Source of the DNA: Halomonas sp. HAL1
Lineage (GTDB): Bacteria; Pseudomonadota; Gammaproteobacteria; Pseudomonadales; Halomonadaceae
DNA: 64,000 bases
NCBI RefSeq assembly: GCF_030544485.1
Contig: NZ_CP130610.1
Span: 3,162,001-3,226,000 of the forward strand
Direction of reading: 5' to 3'
In this document: positions 45,756-54,516 of the stretch, in pieces
How the letters are laid out: each line of letters starts with the position of its first letter
Numbering within the stretch: position 1 is the stretch's first letter
Notes under the pieces: generated by a model
Seen by the model: the letters and a program-made list of their open reading frames with translations, nothing else
Databases searched by the model: none
Told to the model about the DNA's origin: nothing
Position numbers and translations under genes: made by a program

Positions 45756-45797
45756 GGTTATTAGCTAGGCGAGATACTCACGCTTATCAGTGTAAGC

Positions 45798-45824
45798 TAA
45801 AGTATTGTCTCGGGCTGTCGATAA
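45798..45824 (+). promoter_or_regulatory. Sigma-28 (FliA) promoter of the flxA-like gene
   Basis: TAAA at 45798-45801, 15 bases, then GTCGATAA at 45817-45824. The consensus is TAAA-N15-GCCGATAA, so spacing is exact and one base differs. It lies about 98 bp before the FlxA-like start. E. coli flxA is itself a sigma-28 gene, which supports both calls. Confidence 0.7.
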
Positions 45825-45921
45825 CACTATTAGCCTGCTTAGAACCTAATTTCCCTAAGCAAGTCTGTGTAGACGCAGTCGCGCCTGCTTAAAATAGCCT
45901 TAACACTAACGAGAGATTGCC

Positions 45922-46421
45922 ATGACCATCTCTTTATCTACCGGGAGTGCCCCTTTAAACGCACATCCTTTACGTAGTGAGCCGTTAAATGTCGATAAGG
46001 TAACAACTACACCGATCACTTCTAACGCCGCAACGACGGATTCCAACACCAGCATTCACTTGGATCTTTCTCCCGTGGCTAGAGGCATCGCCTCAGCTTC
46101 AGAAAAGGCTGGCAATACACAGGAAGCCAAGAACACCAAAATCGATGAAAGCGATCTCCCGCAGGAGATTAAAGAACTACTAAAGCGAATTGTTGAAATA
46201 GAGAAAAATTAAGGGAGAAACAGCAGGAACTGGAAGAGGTTATGCGCGACCAGTCCCTAAACGATGAGCAACGCCAAGCAAAACTCGACGCCCTGCAACA
46301 GGAAATCAGTAGCCTCAATAATTCGCTTCAAGAGGCTATGAGCCAACTAAGCAAACTCGTCACTCAGCTGGATCTTGATGATGATGCTGTTGTCGGAATG
46401 ATGTCATTGGCCATGTCTTGA
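45922..46421 (+). pseudogene. FlxA-like coiled-coil protein, frameshifted
   Basis: The 5' frame encodes 96 residues and stops at 46210 just after VEIEK. The adjoining -1 frame continues KLREKQQELEEVMRDQSLND and runs to TGA 46419-46421 (ending MMSLAMS). One extra A in the five-base A run at 46204-46208 would join them into a 166-residue protein with an unstructured Ser/Thr-rich N-terminus and a FlxA-like (PF14282 pattern) coiled coil from residue about 78. The shift is an indel, a sequencing error or, less likely, recoding: the site GAG AAA AAT is not a standard slippery heptamer. A GAGAG site precedes the ATG. The gene probably belongs to the flagellar regulon, given its sigma-28 promoter. 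Confidence 0.75.
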
Positions 46422-46434
46422 TGACGTACAGCCG

Positions 46435-47385
46435 TTAAGGATTGACCTGCCGATTAAGAAACGCGATGCCCGCATCTATGGCGCCGCCACGCAGCAGGAA
46501 GCTGGTGATGTGGCCGCGCCAGCGCTGCAGGTATAGTTCGCTTTCGATGTTGTTAGCCTGCAGGGCTTGATAGAAGTCCGTAGCGTGATCCACCGGCACG
46601 AGTTTGTCCCACTTGCCGTGAAAGAGAAAAAAAGGCGGTGCCTGTGGGGTAATTTGCCAGGCAGGCGACGCTAGCCGGTACGTCTCGGTCTCTTCTGCGC
46701 GGGTGCCGCCAATAAAATCAACCACCAGCGGCCCATCCTCAAACTTGAGCAAATCACTGGGAAGACCACCAGCAAGCACCGCGGCCAGACGGCTCTGCTC
46801 ACCGCCGTATGGCTCCGCCAATGGCCCTTCGACGCCCGCTAGCGCCAACAAACTTACCAGGTGAGCACCGGATGAAAAGCCAACGCCCACAATGCGATCG
46901 GTATCCACCTGCCACTCATCGGCGTTAGCGTGAATCCAGCTCATGGCCTGCTGCAAATCGTGTAACTGGTTGGGAAAGCGGTATTCCGGCGCAAAACGGT
47001 ACTCAACATTCACCGTCACATAACCTTGCCCGGCTAGCTGTTCGGCAATGCCCTGCATATCTTGCGGTGTACGATTGCGCCAGCCGCCGCCATGCACTAC
47101 TAATGCCGCGGGTCGCCGCGTATCCGTTGATCCATTGGGCAGATAAACAGTCGCCTTTAACGCCTGTGGCCATGCCTCGGGTGTGTAAGTAACTGGGGCC
47201 AAGCGCTCAAAAGGCTGGGGTTCATGCAAAGGGTTACTCTCAACAGCAGGCTCGCCCTGGCTAATATGTTGGGAAGCGCTACAGCCATTTAATAGCAAGG
47301 CAAGCGCCCCCAGGCCAGTAACACGACGTAGGGTGGTAAACGCGCAACGCTGTTGCCACACGCGAAAGTATTCGATTCGCGACAT
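46435..47385 (-). CDS. Lipoprotein esterase/lipase (alpha/beta hydrolase, HSL/BD-FAE-like)
   Basis: 316 residues. A lipobox (LALLLNGC, cysteine about residue 35) indicates an acylated, envelope-anchored lipoprotein. The hydrolase core has the oxyanion motif VVHGGGW, the nucleophile elbow GVGFSSGAHLVSLLAL, the acid in FHGKWDKLVPVDH and the histidine in WRGHITSFLL. Such enzymes cleave short-chain esters or small-molecule esters in the periplasm; the substrate is not known. It is convergent with the flxA-like remnant and divergent from the Spy-like gene. Confidence 0.8.
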   Translation of the reverse strand: MSRIEYFRVWQQRCAFTTLRRVTGLGALALLLNGCSASQHISQGEPAVESNPLHEPQPFERLAPVTYTPEAWPQALKATVYLPNGSTDTRRPAALVVHGGGWRNRTPQDMQGIAEQLAGQGYVTVNVEYRFAPEYRFPNQLHDLQQAMSWIHANADEWQVDTDRIVGVGFSSGAHLVSLLALAGVEGPLAEPYGGEQSRLAAVLAGGLPSDLLKFEDGPLVVDFIGGTRAEETETYRLASPAWQITPQAPPFFLFHGKWDKLVPVDHATDFYQALQANNIESELYLQRWRGHITSFLLRGGAIDAGIAFLNRQVNP

Positions 47386-47534
47386 TAAGTTGCTCCTTGA
47401 TAATTAGGTAACCCCTCACCTATCGACTACGACCTGCCACGGGCTAATAAGATCATGATTGTTGCACACTATCTGCAAACGGTTTGCACGCCTCCTAGCG
47501 ATACTGGCATCGTCAACTCACCAGGAGAGAACTT

Positions 47535-47954
47535 ATGAAACTTACAAATGCTAAGAAACTGTCAATTCGCCAACTGTTCGCCCCGGCCCTGCTAGCTATT
47601 GCGATTGCCCCGCTAGCGCTTACCGCTCAAGCGGATAGCCACGGTGACCATGAAGGTAAAGGCCCTGATCGCGAGCGCATGGAAGAGCGCATGGAGGAGC
47701 GTCGCCAAGAGGTATATCAGCGCGCTGAAATCTCTGAAGAGAAGCAGGCTGAGCTCAACGAAGCTCACGCTGAGCATCGTGAAGCCATGCACGCGCTGCG
47801 TGAAGAGCACCACGAGCGGGTCGCCGAGATCCTCTCTGAGGAAGAGCAGGAAGCGCTGCGCAACGCCATGCACGAAGCCCATGAAGAGTATCGGGGTAAG
47901 CACGGCAAGCGCGGCCACCACGGTGATAACGACGACAACGCCGATAGTGAATAA
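47535..47954 (+). CDS. Spy/CpxP-like periplasmic protein, His/Glu-rich
   Basis: 139 residues. Signal peptide: LFAPALLAIAIAPLALTAQA, cleavage after AQA about residue 33. The mature part is almost entirely charged helix (EERMEERRQEVYQRAEIS, EHREAMHALREEHHERV), resembling Spy/CpxP adaptors though without a clear LTxxQ motif. The C-terminus has a histidine/aspartate cluster (GKRGHHGDNDDNADSE) that could bind metal. It may act as an envelope chaperone or metal buffer; this is inference. A strong terminator follows. Confidence 0.7.
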   Translation: MKLTNAKKLSIRQLFAPALLAIAIAPLALTAQADSHGDHEGKGPDRERMEERMEERRQEVYQRAEISEEKQAELNEAHAEHREAMHALREEHHERVAEILSEEEQEALRNAMHEAHEEYRGKHGKRGHHGDNDDNADSE

Positions 47955-47983
47955 GCGTTGATTAGTTTTTAAACGTTAGCGTG

Positions 47984-48008
47984 AACGCCCGGCTTGCCGG
48001 GCGTTTTT
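47984..48008 (+). terminator. Rho-independent terminator after the Spy-like gene
   Basis: Stem AACGCCCGGC, loop TT, then GCCGGGCGTT running into T residues. Closes the transcript of the gene ending at 47954. Confidence 0.9.
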
Positions 48009-48075
48009 GCATCTGCCTTTGCATTTTTCTCATCGCTCACTGCACGCTTATTCACCCCACACAAGGGAGGTTAAC

Positions 48076-48104
48076 TTGAAGGGGATGGTTTAATCGCGTA
48101 TTTT
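48076..48104 (+). promoter_or_regulatory. Sigma-70-like promoter of betT
   Basis: TTGAAG (48076-48081), 17 bases, TATTTT (48099-48104). Transcription would start close to 48111, inside the inverted repeat at 48107-48122. Confidence 0.5.
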
Positions 48105-48106
48105 AT

Positions 48107-48122
48107 TTGAACGTTCATTCAA
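48107..48122. promoter_or_regulatory. BetI-like operator in front of betT
   Basis: TTGAACGTTCATTCAA: arms TTGAA/TTCAA around a GTTC core, resembling the choline-responsive BetI operator of E. coli. It overlaps the predicted start of transcription, a position suited to repression. No betI gene lies in the window. Confidence 0.5.
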
Positions 48123-48167
48123 AATAAATATTACCGCCCCCCCCTTCAACAAAAGGAGTCCACCCCG

Positions 48168-50216
48168 ATGGCGAAAGACAATCCCGTCCTTCCCTCACGC
48201 GACCGCCTCAATCCCGTGGTTTTCCACGGCAGTGTGGCGGGCATACTTATTTTTCTAGTGCTCACTATGCTGTTTACCGAGCAAGCTGGGGCCTTTTTCG
48301 ATGCCGGGCTTGCCTGGGTGAGCAAAACCTTTGGCTGGTACTACATGCTCGCCATCGTGGCTTACTTGGTTTTCGTGGTCGCCATTGGTATGTCCCGCTT
48401 TGGCAGCATTCGTCTGGGGCCTGATCACTCTCGGCCTGAGTTCTCGCTACTCTCCTGGTCGGCCATGCTGTTTGCCGCGGGTATCGGTATCGACCTGCTA
48501 TTCTTCAGCGTTGCCGAACCGGTTGCCCACTATTTGGCACCGCCGGATTTAACCCCGGAAAGCCAGGAAGCGATGCGTAACGCCGTCGTTCAAACCTATC
48601 TGCACTGGGGGCTCTCCGGCTGGGGGCTGTACGTGTTGATGGGTATGGCGCTGGCCTACTTCAGCTACCGTCACCGTTTGCCGCTGGCGATTCGTAGCGC
48701 TCTCTACCCAATCCTCGGTAAACGTATCCACGGCCCGATTGGTAACGCGGTGGACATTACCGCAGTGATCTCCACCGTGTTCGGCATTGCTACCAGTCTC
48801 GGTATTGGGGTAATGCAGCTCAACTACGGCCTCACCTATATGTTCGGTGTGCCGGAAACCCTCACCGTGCAGGTGATCTTGATTGTGCTGGTGGTCGTAT
48901 TAGCGACTATTTCCGTGGTGACCGGGGTTGAGAAAGGCATTCGCCGCTTATCAGAGTTCAACATGCTGCTGGCGTTGGCGCTGATGCTGTTTGTACTCTT
49001 TTCGGGCGACACACTGATGTTGCTGGATAAAGTGGTCAACAACGCCGGTGATTATTTATCGGGCTTTGTCGGCGCTAGCTTCGACACTTACGCCTTTGCC
49101 GATGAGGGCGCACAAGAGTGGAAGATGTGGTGGACGATCTTCTTCTGGGGCTGGTGGATTGCCTGGACGCCTTTCGTGGGGCTGTTCCTGGCACGTATCT
49201 CCCGTGGCCGTACCATTCGCGAATTTGTCGCCGGTGCACTGTTTATTCCGCTGGCCTTTATGATGGTGTGGATGTCGGTCTTCGGTAACAGCGGCATTGA
49301 GCTGGTCGCCAACCAAGGCGTTGCCGAGCTGGGTGAACAGGCCCTTAACACCCCGCAAACCACGCTTTACACGCTGCTTGAGTACTACCCATACGTTGGC
49401 CTTACCGCGGCGGTCGTCACCGTACTGGGTATTGTGTTCTTTATTACCTCAGCGGACTCCGGTGCACTGGTATTGGCCAACTTCACCTCTATTTTGAGCG
49501 ATGTGAACCACGATGCGCCGGTGAAGCTGCGTATTTTCTGGTCGGTGATGATCGGTTTGATCACCATAGCTCTGCTGATGGCAGGTGGCTTGAATGCCCT
49601 GCAGAGCGCCGTGGTCATCACCGCACTGCCCTTCTCGCTGGTGATTTTCGCGGTCATGGTAGGCATGTATAAAGCCCTGAAAATGGAAGGCAGCAAGGCC
49701 GATGCGCGCCGCATGATTGCCGGTAGCGCCCCTGGCGGCGACTGGAAAGAGCGTTTGGATCGCGCCCTGGATACCTCTAACCGCGCGGGTGCGGCCGCCA
49801 CCATCGAGCATGCGATTCGCCCGGCGATGACGCAGTTCGCCCAGGAGCTTGAGAGCCGAGGCCAAACCGCCAATGTGACCGAAGAGCACGTTGAGGGTGA
49901 AACGCTTCCCAACTTGATGCTCCAGGTCGATTTTGGCGAAGCCACCAGTTTTGTTTACCAAGTGTGCCCGCATCGCATGCGTACACCGAGCTTTATCCCG
50001 GCAGACGATGACTTCTATGTACGCCTGGATGTGTACTTGGCGGAAGGCGGGCAGGATAAAGACCTTAACGGCTACACCCGTGGTCAGGTGATTGGTGATT
50101 TGGTCTGCGAATATGAGCGCCATCTTCACTTCCTCACCCTGGCGGGTCAGCAGATGGGCCATATGCAGGCAATGCCAGGCACGATTGGCGAGCCGCCTGA
50201 AGACGCTCAGATGTAA
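48168..50216 (+). CDS. betT: BCCT-family choline/betaine transporter (BetT-like)
   Basis: 682 residues, 12 membrane segments, and a long cytoplasmic C-terminal domain (about 515-682) as in E. coli BetT (677 residues), a proton-coupled choline carrier regulated by osmolarity. Signature segments are WSAMLFAAGIGIDLLFFSVAEP, EWKMWWTIFFWGWWIAWTPF with the aromatic substrate box, and ARISRGRTIREFV. Imported choline would be oxidised to betaine by BetAB, not in the window. The BetI-like operator upstream supports choline over betaine or ectoine. A terminator follows at 50241. Confidence 0.9.
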   Translation: MAKDNPVLPSRDRLNPVVFHGSVAGILIFLVLTMLFTEQAGAFFDAGLAWVSKTFGWYYMLAIVAYLVFVVAIGMSRFGSIRLGPDHSRPEFSLLSWSAMLFAAGIGIDLLFFSVAEPVAHYLAPPDLTPESQEAMRNAVVQTYLHWGLSGWGLYVLMGMALAYFSYRHRLPLAIRSALYPILGKRIHGPIGNAVDITAVISTVFGIATSLGIGVMQLNYGLTYMFGVPETLTVQVILIVLVVVLATISVVTGVEKGIRRLSEFNMLLALALMLFVLFSGDTLMLLDKVVNNAGDYLSGFVGASFDTYAFADEGAQEWKMWWTIFFWGWWIAWTPFVGLFLARISRGRTIREFVAGALFIPLAFMMVWMSVFGNSGIELVANQGVAELGEQALNTPQTTLYTLLEYYPYVGLTAAVVTVLGIVFFITSADSGALVLANFTSILSDVNHDAPVKLRIFWSVMIGLITIALLMAGGLNALQSAVVITALPFSLVIFAVMVGMYKALKMEGSKADARRMIAGSAPGGDWKERLDRALDTSNRAGAAATIEHAIRPAMTQFAQELESRGQTANVTEEHVEGETLPNLMLQVDFGEATSFVYQVCPHRMRTPSFIPADDDFYVRLDVYLAEGGQDKDLNGYTRGQVIGDLVCEYERHLHFLTLAGQQMGHMQAMPGTIGEPPEDAQM

Positions 50217-50240
50217 CGGCGTCCACATTGAAGCAACCTT

Positions 50241-50268
50241 AATCCCGGCCTCTGTGCCGGGATTTTTT
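50241..50268 (+). terminator. Rho-independent terminator of betT
   Basis: AATCCCGGC, short loop, GCCGGGATT followed by TTTT. Begins 25 bp after the betT stop. Confidence 0.9.
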
Positions 50269-50365
50269 GTGCGCGAACGGCTCTGAAAAAACGCTTTGTT
50301 GTGGGAACTCCAGGGTAGGCGTAGCTTGGTAGCCTGTTTTCCCAAACACTTAGGAGGCTGGCCAC

Positions 50366-52102
50366 ATGTCCCGCGCACATCGACCCTCGGGGTACGTTTT
50401 CCCGATGCCTGGCAGTGCGTTACTCAACGCCTGGCGTGAAGGTTATTCGCTGGGTAAATTAAAGCGCGACGTGATGGCGGGGCTGACAATTGGCGTCGTT
50501 GCCGTACCGCTTTCCATGGCGCTGGCGATTGCCACTGGGGTGCCGCCCCAACACGGGCTCTATACAGCCATTGTGGCGGGGGCGGTGATCGCGCTAACCG
50601 GCGGCTCACGATTTAACATCTCCGGCCCCACCGCTGCGTTTGTGGTTATTCTCTTCCCGATTGTTGCCAACCATGGCTTGGGGGGGCTGCTGATTGCCAC
50701 CTTTATGGCGGGCGCTATTTTGGTCGCGCTGGGTCTTTCGCGATTGGGCAGTCTCATTCAGTACGTGCCTTACCCGGTCATTCTTGGCTTTACGGCGGGC
50801 ATCGGCGTGGTGATTGCGCTGTTACAGCTGCCGGACTTTTTGGGTTTGGCGGGTGTCGAGCTTGGCGATAGCACCCTGGATAACTTGATGCTGATCGGCC
50901 AAGCGCTGCCCACGCTGTCGCTGGCGGAGATCAGCGTCGGACTTATCACCTTAGCAACACTGCTCGTTTGGCCGCGCTTAAATACCCCAATACCTGCCCC
51001 GCTGGTAGGGTTAGCGGTGGGTACGCTGGCAGCCTCGCTACTGCTGATGAGTGGCGTTGAAGTGGATACGATCGCCTCGCGGTTTAGCTGGGAGTTTCAG
51101 GGTGAAAGCGGCAGCGGCATTCCGCCCTTTGCGCCCAGTTTCGTGGCCCCTTGGCATCTCCCGGGTGCAGATGGCACGCCGCTTGAAATCGACTTTGCGT
51201 TGATTCAAGCGCTGCTGGGCCCGGCACTGGCGATCGCTTTACTCGCTGCGATTGAATCGTTGCTGTGCGCCGTTGTCGCAGATGGCTTAACCCGCACCCG
51301 CCATGACCCCAATGCAGAACTAATTGGCCAAGGGCTCGGCAATCTAGTGGTGCCCTTCTTTGGCGGTATTACCGCCACGGCCGCACTGGCACGCACCGCG
51401 ACCAACATCAAAAGTGGCGCGTTTTCACCTGTTGCGGCGCTGGTGCACTCGTTAGTGGTGCTGCTGTCCGTTGTCGCGCTGGCGGGCGTGTTGGGATATG
51501 TACCGATGGCTGCGTTGGCCGCGCTGCTGTTTATTATTGCCTGGAACATGAGTGAAGCGCGGCATTTTATGCATACGCTAAAAAGCGCACCTGCCAGCGA
51601 TGTATGGGTATTGGTAATCTGTTTCGCACTGACGGTTATTTTCGACATGGTGATCGCCGTGGCCGTCGGTATTGGCCTAGCCGCCGCGCTATTTATTCGC
51701 CGAATGGCGCAGCTAACCCATACCCAGCGTCTAGACGCCCTCTCTACGGGTGAGCACTTCCCACCAGAAGTAGCGCTCTACAAAATTAGCGGCCCGCTGT
51801 TTTTTGGCGCCGCAGAAAAAGCCATTGCCACGCTGCGGATCATTGATCACAGCGTGAGAATCGTCGTTTTGGATATGCGCGATGTGCCTAGCCTGGATAC
51901 CACTGCGATGGTGGCGCTAGACACACTGCGCCGCGAGCTCGGCGAGCAAGGCGTGGGAGTAATGTTTGTTGGGCTGCCGCCGCGCTTGGCGTTGAAAATA
52001 AAGCGTGCGGGCATTCGTCGCGAAGTGGGTAAATTAGCCGTGGTTAACAACCTTGCCCACGCCGAGCGTATGTCACGCCGCTGGTTAGGAACGACTGATT
52101 AG
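50366..52102 (+). CDS. dauA: SulP/SLC26-type anion transporter, DauA-like, with STAS domain
   Basis: 578 residues. The transporter domain opens LKRDVMAGLTIGVVAVPLSMALAIATGV and GGSRFNISGPTAAFVVILFP, the best conserved SulP segments. The C-terminal STAS domain starts about 455 (PLFFGAAEKAIATL) with a central VLDMRDVPSLDTTAM. The arrangement and sequence resemble E. coli DauA (YchM), a C4-dicarboxylate carrier, more than sulfate permeases. No AGGAGG-linked partner genes. The conserved sequence NMSEARHF precedes the last membrane segments. Confidence 0.85.
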   Translation: MSRAHRPSGYVFPMPGSALLNAWREGYSLGKLKRDVMAGLTIGVVAVPLSMALAIATGVPPQHGLYTAIVAGAVIALTGGSRFNISGPTAAFVVILFPIVANHGLGGLLIATFMAGAILVALGLSRLGSLIQYVPYPVILGFTAGIGVVIALLQLPDFLGLAGVELGDSTLDNLMLIGQALPTLSLAEISVGLITLATLLVWPRLNTPIPAPLVGLAVGTLAASLLLMSGVEVDTIASRFSWEFQGESGSGIPPFAPSFVAPWHLPGADGTPLEIDFALIQALLGPALAIALLAAIESLLCAVVADGLTRTRHDPNAELIGQGLGNLVVPFFGGITATAALARTATNIKSGAFSPVAALVHSLVVLLSVVALAGVLGYVPMAALAALLFIIAWNMSEARHFMHTLKSAPASDVWVLVICFALTVIFDMVIAVAVGIGLAAALFIRRMAQLTHTQRLDALSTGEHFPPEVALYKISGPLFFGAAEKAIATLRIIDHSVRIVVLDMRDVPSLDTTAMVALDTLRRELGEQGVGVMFVGLPPRLALKIKRAGIRREVGKLAVVNNLAHAERMSRRWLGTTD

Positions 52103-52130
52103 AAAGGGCTGGCCAGGCAAGTTGGGGCTA

Positions 52131-52166
52131 CAAAAAAGCCTCCCGGCAAACAGCGCAGGGAGGCTA
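52131..52166 (-). terminator. Terminator for the aldehyde dehydrogenase gene (bidirectional stem)
   Basis: AGCCTCCC (52137-52144) pairs with GGGAGGCT (52158-52165). On the minus strand the second arm is followed by a T run, so it serves the exaC-like gene ending at 52189; it may also slow read-through from dauA. Confidence 0.85.
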
Positions 52167-52188
52167 TTAAGTTACAAAACGTCAGGCT

Positions 52189-53709
52189 TTAAAAGAAGCC
52201 TAGCGGATTGATATCGTAGCTGACCAGCAGGTTTTTGGTTTGCTGGTAGTGCTCAAGCGCCACCTTGTGGGTTTCACGACCCACACCGGATTTCTTGTAA
52301 CCACCGAAGGCTGCATGGGCCGGATATTGGTGGTAGCAGTTGGTCCACACACGCCCGGCTTGAATGCCTCGGCCCATGCGGAAAGCGACGTTGATATCGC
52401 GGCTCCACACGCCTGCGCCCAAGCCAAACTCGGTGTCGTTGGCAATCGCCAGGGCTTCTTCTTCATCTTTAAAGGTAGTGACGGCCACCACCGGGCCAAA
52501 GATCTCTTCCTGAAAGACGCGCATCTGGTTGGTACCCTTCAGCAGCGTGGGCTGAATGTAGTAACCGCTGTTAATGCTGTCGTCCATGGTCTCTTTATTA
52601 CCGCCGGTGAGGAATTCGGCCCCTTCATCCCGGGCGATATCCATGTAGGACATGATCTTGTCGAACTGCTCCTGGGAAGCCTGGGCACCTACCTGTACAT
52701 CGGTATCTAGCGGGTTACCGCGCTTGATGGTTTTGGTGCGCTCGATGACCTTGGCCATGAACTCGTCGTACATGCTCTCTTGGATCAGCGCGCGCGAGGG
52801 GCAGGTACACACTTCGCCCTGGTTGAAGAACGCCAGCACCAAGCCCTCTACCGCTTTATCAATAAACGTCGGTTCGGCGTTCATGATGTCAGCAAAGTAG
52901 ATGTTGGGGGATTTGCCGCCTAGCTCCACGGTAGAGGGAATAATGTTTTCTGCCGCGCATTTCAAAATATGCGAACCGACAGGCGTGGAGCCGGTAAAAG
53001 CGATCTTGGCGATACGCTTGCTGCTGGCCAGTGCCTGACCCGCTTCAGCGCCAAAGCCGTTGACGATATTGAGAACGCCAGGCGGTAGCAGATCGCCAAT
53101 CACTTCCATCACTTTCAGAATCGACGCGGGGGTTTGTTCCGCGGGCTTCAAGACCACACAGTTACCCGCAGCCAGCGCAGGCGCCAGTTTCCAGGCGGCC
53201 ATTAGGATCGGGAAGTTCCAGGGGATGATCTGGCCCACCACGCCTAGCGGTTCGTGGAAGTGATAGGAAACCGTGTTGGCATCGATATCCGCTGCAGTGC
53301 CCTCCTGCGAGCGCAGGCAGCCGGCAAAGTAGCGGAAGTGATCGACAGCCAATGGAATATCGGCATTGATGGTTTCGCGTACCGCTTTACCATTATCCCA
53401 GGTTTCGGCGACGGCGAGCATTTCCAGATTTTGCTCAATGCGGTCGGCGATTTTCAACAGAATATTGCTGCGCTCTTGAACAGAGGTTTTACCCCAGGCA
53501 GGCGCCGCTTTGTGGGCAGCATCTAAGGCCTTATCGATATCTTCTGCCGTCGAGCGGGGAATTTCGCAAAAAACATGGCCATTAACAGGGCTGATGTTAT
53601 CAAAGTACTGGCCTTTGACCGGGGCAACGAATTCGCCGCCGATATAGTTGCCATAGCGCTTTTCAAATGACACCAGTGAACCGGTGTCACCAGGGTTGGC
53701 GTAGATCAT
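52189..53709 (-). CDS. exaC: Acetaldehyde/aldehyde dehydrogenase (ExaC/AldB type)
   Basis: 506 residues, NAD-dependent aldehyde dehydrogenase. Motifs: [20 protein letters not shown], catalytic glutamate in [10 protein letters not shown] and catalytic cysteine in [12 protein letters not shown], where the extra cysteines are typical of the AldB/ExaC branch. The start at 53709 is preferred: the AGGAG site lies one base from the ATG at 53715 but seven from this one. In Pseudomonas, exaC serves ethanol oxidation next to regulators like those found here. The divergent LuxR regulator may control it. Broad aldehydes, including betaine aldehyde, cannot be excluded. Confidence 0.87.
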   Translation of the reverse strand: MIYANPGDTGSLVSFEKRYGNYIGGEFVAPVKGQYFDNISPVNGHVFCEIPRSTAEDIDKALDAAHKAAPAWGKTSVQERSNILLKIADRIEQNLEMLAVAETWDNGKAVRETINADIPLAVDHFRYFAGCLRSQEGTAADIDANTVSYHFHEPLGVVGQIIPWNFPILMAAWKLAPALAAGNCVVLKPAEQTPASILKVMEVIGDLLPPGVLNIVNGFGAEAGQALASSKRIAKIAFTGSTPVGSHILKCAAENIIPSTVELGGKSPNIYFADIMNAEPTFIDKAVEGLVLAFFNQGEVCTCPSRALIQESMYDEFMAKVIERTKTIKRGNPLDTDVQVGAQASQEQFDKIMSYMDIARDEGAEFLTGGNKETMDDSINSGYYIQPTLLKGTNQMRVFQEEIFGPVVAVTTFKDEEEALAIANDTEFGLGAGVWSRDINVAFRMGRGIQAGRVWTNCYHQYPAHAAFGGYKKSGVGRETHKVALEHYQQTKNLLVSYDINPLGFF

Positions 53710-53768
53710 TGTCATGCTCCTGAGTATTATGATTATTAAAGGTGCTTTTTTAAGATGCCTAAACAGTG

Positions 53769-53797
53769 TTGTTCACTAAAGCAAATGGCGATATAGC
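53769..53797 (+). promoter_or_regulatory. Candidate promoter of the LuxR-type regulator gene
   Basis: TTGTTC (53769-53774), 17 bases, TATAGC (53792-53797), about 42 bp before the start codon. Moderate match to sigma-70. Confidence 0.35.
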
Positions 53798-53838
53798 CCG
53801 ATGGCAGGATTAGCCCTCATCCCTTGGTAGGAGACGCC

Positions 53839-54516
53839 ATGTATTCCCTGTTAGTGGCAGATGACCACCCGCTGCTCCGTGATGCGCTGCAAACCGTGAT
53901 TAGCGGGGGCTTGGCAGGCAGCCAACTGGCGGAAGCGGAGAGTCTCGCTGATGCGATGACGTTGGTGGAACAGCATGCGGAGTTGGATTTGCTGCTACTG
54001 GATTTAAGCCTGCCTGATGCCGAGGGACTAGAAGGGCTGACCCGCCTGCGCGAGGTGTTTCCATGGCTGCCGGTAGCAATTGTCTCTGCGCATCAAGAGC
54101 GCCAACTGGTGCTGGATGCCATTACCCTGGGCGCGGTGGGCTATATCCCCAAATCTACGCCCCGGGAAGCAATGCTGGCAGCCTTAACGCAGATTCTTGA
54201 AGGCCAGCTTTACCTGCCGCCCGACATCATGCGACGGCCTGCGCCCCGCGCGTCATTGCCCCCCACGACCGTCACCGCCACAACGCCCAGCGAGCGCCTG
54301 GCGCGCCTGACCGAAAAGCAGTTGATGGTCTTGGGCTGTATGGCCAAAGGCATGTCCAATAAGCATATTGCGCGAGAATTGTTGATTGCCGAAACCACCG
54401 TTAAAACCCATGTCTCGGCGATTTTGCGTAAATTAAATGCGACCAGTCGGGTACATGCGATCGTCATTGCCGGAGAGGAGGATTTAAGTTTTTATCGCGC
54501 CAACCGGGCTCACTAA
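53839..54516 (+). CDS. LuxR/NarL-family response regulator (ErbR/AgmR-like)
   Basis: 225 residues. The receiver domain has the acidic pocket LLVADDHPLLRDAL, phospho-acceptor Asp in LLLLDLSLPDAEGL and the lysine in GYIPKSTPREAML. The C-terminal LuxR helix-turn-helix is LTEKQLMVLGCMAKGMSNKH then TTVKTHVSAILRKL. A TAGGAG site supports the start at 53839. It is divergent from the exaC-like gene and its stop overlaps, tail to tail by 4 bp, the stop of the hybrid kinase gene. Similar regulators govern alcohol oxidation in Pseudomonas. The cognate kinase is probably one of the two adjacent hybrids. Confidence 0.87.
   Translation: MYSLLVADDHPLLRDALQTVISGGLAGSQLAEAESLADAMTLVEQHAELDLLLLDLSLPDAEGLEGLTRLREVFPWLPVAIVSAHQERQLVLDAITLGAVGYIPKSTPREAMLAALTQILEGQLYLPPDIMRRPAPRASLPPTTVTATTPSERLARLTEKQLMVLGCMAKGMSNKHIARELLIAETTVKTHVSAILRKLNATSRVHAIVIAGEEDLSFYRANRAH

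Noticed and set aside
46201..46212. Programmed -1 frameshift in the flxA-like gene
   Set aside because: The site GAG AAA AAT lacks the X XXY YYZ pattern and the A run is only five long, too short for transcriptional slippage; a plain indel is simpler.
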